Origin: Branchiibius hedensis
GTDB taxonomy: Bacteria > Actinomycetota > Actinomycetes > Actinomycetales > Dermatophilaceae
Assembly (NCBI RefSeq): GCF_900108585.1
Contig: NZ_UESZ01000001.1
Coordinates: 868,001 to 932,000 of the forward strand
Length of the DNA: 64,000 nt
Direction: 5' to 3'
The notes below the pieces were generated by a model. The model had not been told where the DNA came from. It did not search any database and saw only the letters and a list, made by a program, of their open reading frames with translations. The position numbers and the translations under genes were made by a program. This document shows, piece by piece, positions 62,985 to 64,000 of this stretch. The number at the start of each line of letters is the position of its first letter. Positions within the stretch are counted from its first letter, which is position 1.

Positions 62985-64000
62985 GCGCGCTCCCAGAACG
63001 ACGGGCCGACCGGCTGCTGGAAGCCTTGGGCGGCGATCAGGTATCCCTCATCATCAACCGCGATCTTCAACTGCGGCAACGGCCTTTTAGCGGGTCCGAA
63101 GATGACCTCGCAGTCGTTGGTCATGTCGAAGGTCGACTGGTGGCAAGGGCAGAGCAAGTGATGGGTCTGCTGCTCGTAAAGTCCGACGGGGCACCCGACG
63201 TGCGTGCAGATCTTGGAGTAGGCGACCACCCCGCCGATGCCCCACTCCTTCTGCCGCTCGCTGCGGATCTCGGACTCTTCCAGCTTCACCAGCAGGACCG
63301 AGGCCTTCACCTTCTGGTTCAACGGGTGCTCGGTGTCCTCGATACCTTCGGGCAGCACGTGGAACGCCGAACCCATCGAGACGTCGCTGAGCCGGATGGC
63401 GGTGCCTTCAGGGTCCCGCATCAGTCGGCGCGGCTTGCCGTTGGGCAGTTTGGTGTCCCACAGCGTCGTCGACAGGTCGTTGCCCGGGAGGGGACCGAGG
63501 CCGCCGACCAACTGCACGCCGAGCGGGATCGCGAACAATCCGAGCGCACCGCCGAGGGTGTACTTGATCAACGGTCGGCGGTTGATCTGGGAGACCTCGG
63601 CGCCTTCGCTGAGGACCTCGACCGCGCCCGCACGAGCCTCGTCGCTGGAGCGCAACTCGTGCCGCTCCTCGACGACCTCCTCATCGGACATGATCGTCTT
63701 GGCCCAGTGCACAGCACCGAACCCGATACCCAGCAGGGAGACTGCGAGGCTGACACCGAGTGCGAAGTGCATCGCCTTCATCGGGCCGATCAGCGGCAGC
63801 GTGATGACGTCGTCGTCTCCGACCGCGAAGTAGAAGACGACGAAAAGTACGGTGGCGATCATCGACAGCACGAACAGGCTAGCCACCTGGCGCTCGGAAC
63901 GACGGGCCGCCTTCGCGTCGTCGTCGCCGAAGCGGTGCACGTGCGGCGGTAGGCCGGGGTTGGGGAAGACGTCCGCGGCGGTCGTCTGCTCCAGTTCGGT
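62981..64000 (-). CDS. qcrA: Menaquinol-cytochrome c reductase Rieske iron-sulfur subunit (5' end outside window)
   Basis: The Rieske 2Fe-2S subunit of the bcc complex. At least 339 residues are present, and the frame stays open to the right edge (VFPNPGLPPHVHRFGDDD), so the N terminus is missing. A GTG at 63940 is internal. Three transmembrane helices lie in the N-terminal half (ERQVASLFVLSMIATVLFVV; MHFALGVSLAVSLLGIGFGA; the one before GGLGPLPG). The cluster ligands are CTHVGC and CPCHQS. The actinobacterial form has this extended N terminus. qcrC and ctaE are expected beyond the edge. Confidence 0.96.
   Translation of the reverse strand, partial: TELEQTTAADVFPNPGLPPHVHRFGDDDAKAARRSERQVASLFVLSMIATVLFVVFYFAVGDDDVITLPLIGPMKAMHFALGVSLAVSLLGIGFGAVHWAKTIMSDEEVVEERHELRSSDEARAGAVEVLSEGAEVSQINRRPLIKYTLGGALGLFAIPLGVQLVGGLGPLPGNDLSTTLWDTKLPNGKPRRLMRDPEGTAIRLSDVSMGSAFHVLPEGIEDTEHPLNQKVKASVLLVKLEESEIRSERQKEWGIGGVVAYSKICTHVGCPVGLYEQQTHHLLCPCHQSTFDMTNDCEVIFGPAKRPLPQLKIAVDDEGYLIAAQGFQQPVGPSFWERA

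Overview
The window is a contiguous piece of a high-GC actinobacterial chromosome. It carries a SepF/YggT/DivIVA division-cluster tail, a Rieske protein of actinobacterial type, an actinobacterial subunit IV cytochrome oxidase (ctaF), a GlnR-type operator before glnA, and many start codons placed 6-7 nt after a TANNNT -10 box. The gene order suggests Micrococcales (Dermacoccaceae/Intrasporangiaceae-like), but that rank is a guess. No rRNA, tRNA, CRISPR array, prophage or transposase was seen.

Layout. (1) 1-7.9 kb: end of the dcw region (sepF, yggT, divIVA), a DksA-type zinc-finger protein with a histone-like basic tail, lspA, an RluA-family pseudouridine synthase and dnaE. (2) 8-18.7 kb: a sugar ABC importer without its own ATPase, oligopeptidase B, small conserved genes (DUF2200, HIT, SRPBCC), a YhhN membrane protein, a globin, an Orn/Lys/Arg-type decarboxylase, and DeoR and TetR regulators. 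(3) 18.8-24 kb: a GH3 beta-glucosidase, an SDR enzyme, a nested tandem repeat array that abuts and reuses the last bases of glnA, and glnA with a textbook GlnR box. (4) 24.2-41 kb: RDD protein, beta-glucoside PTS EIIBCA, DUF4191, lipA, lipB, YczE-like protein, receptor kinase, ABC-2 exporter, TIGR01777 epimerase, sucB, DUF5302, DUF4031, pepA, a gcvT with an apparent one-base frameshift, and a CobU-like protein whose P-loop is degenerate.

(5) 41.1-47.2 kb is the most interesting block. A cobalamin riboswitch precedes five tightly packed genes: a surface-anchored alpha-toroid (prenyltransferase-fold) protein, a surface-anchored DUF4430/SCO2322-like beta protein, and the T, fused A-A' and S subunits of an ECF transporter. 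The first two look like the two domains of animal intrinsic factor/transcobalamin made as separate tethered proteins, so the operon reads as a vitamin B12 capture-and-import machine. (6) 47.4-64 kb: malic enzyme, DUF937 protein, DUF3043 protein, M20 peptidase, Xi-class GST homologue, glycerate kinase, erpA, PfkB-family kinase, aat, ctaC-ctaD-ctaF, a zincin, DUF1810, comB-like gene, and qcrB-qcrA running off the right edge.

From glnA to qcrA the backbone follows, from memory, the Mycobacterium tuberculosis order Rv2220 to Rv2195. The PTS, the YczE/kinase/ABC block and the B12 operon stand out as lineage-specific insertions.
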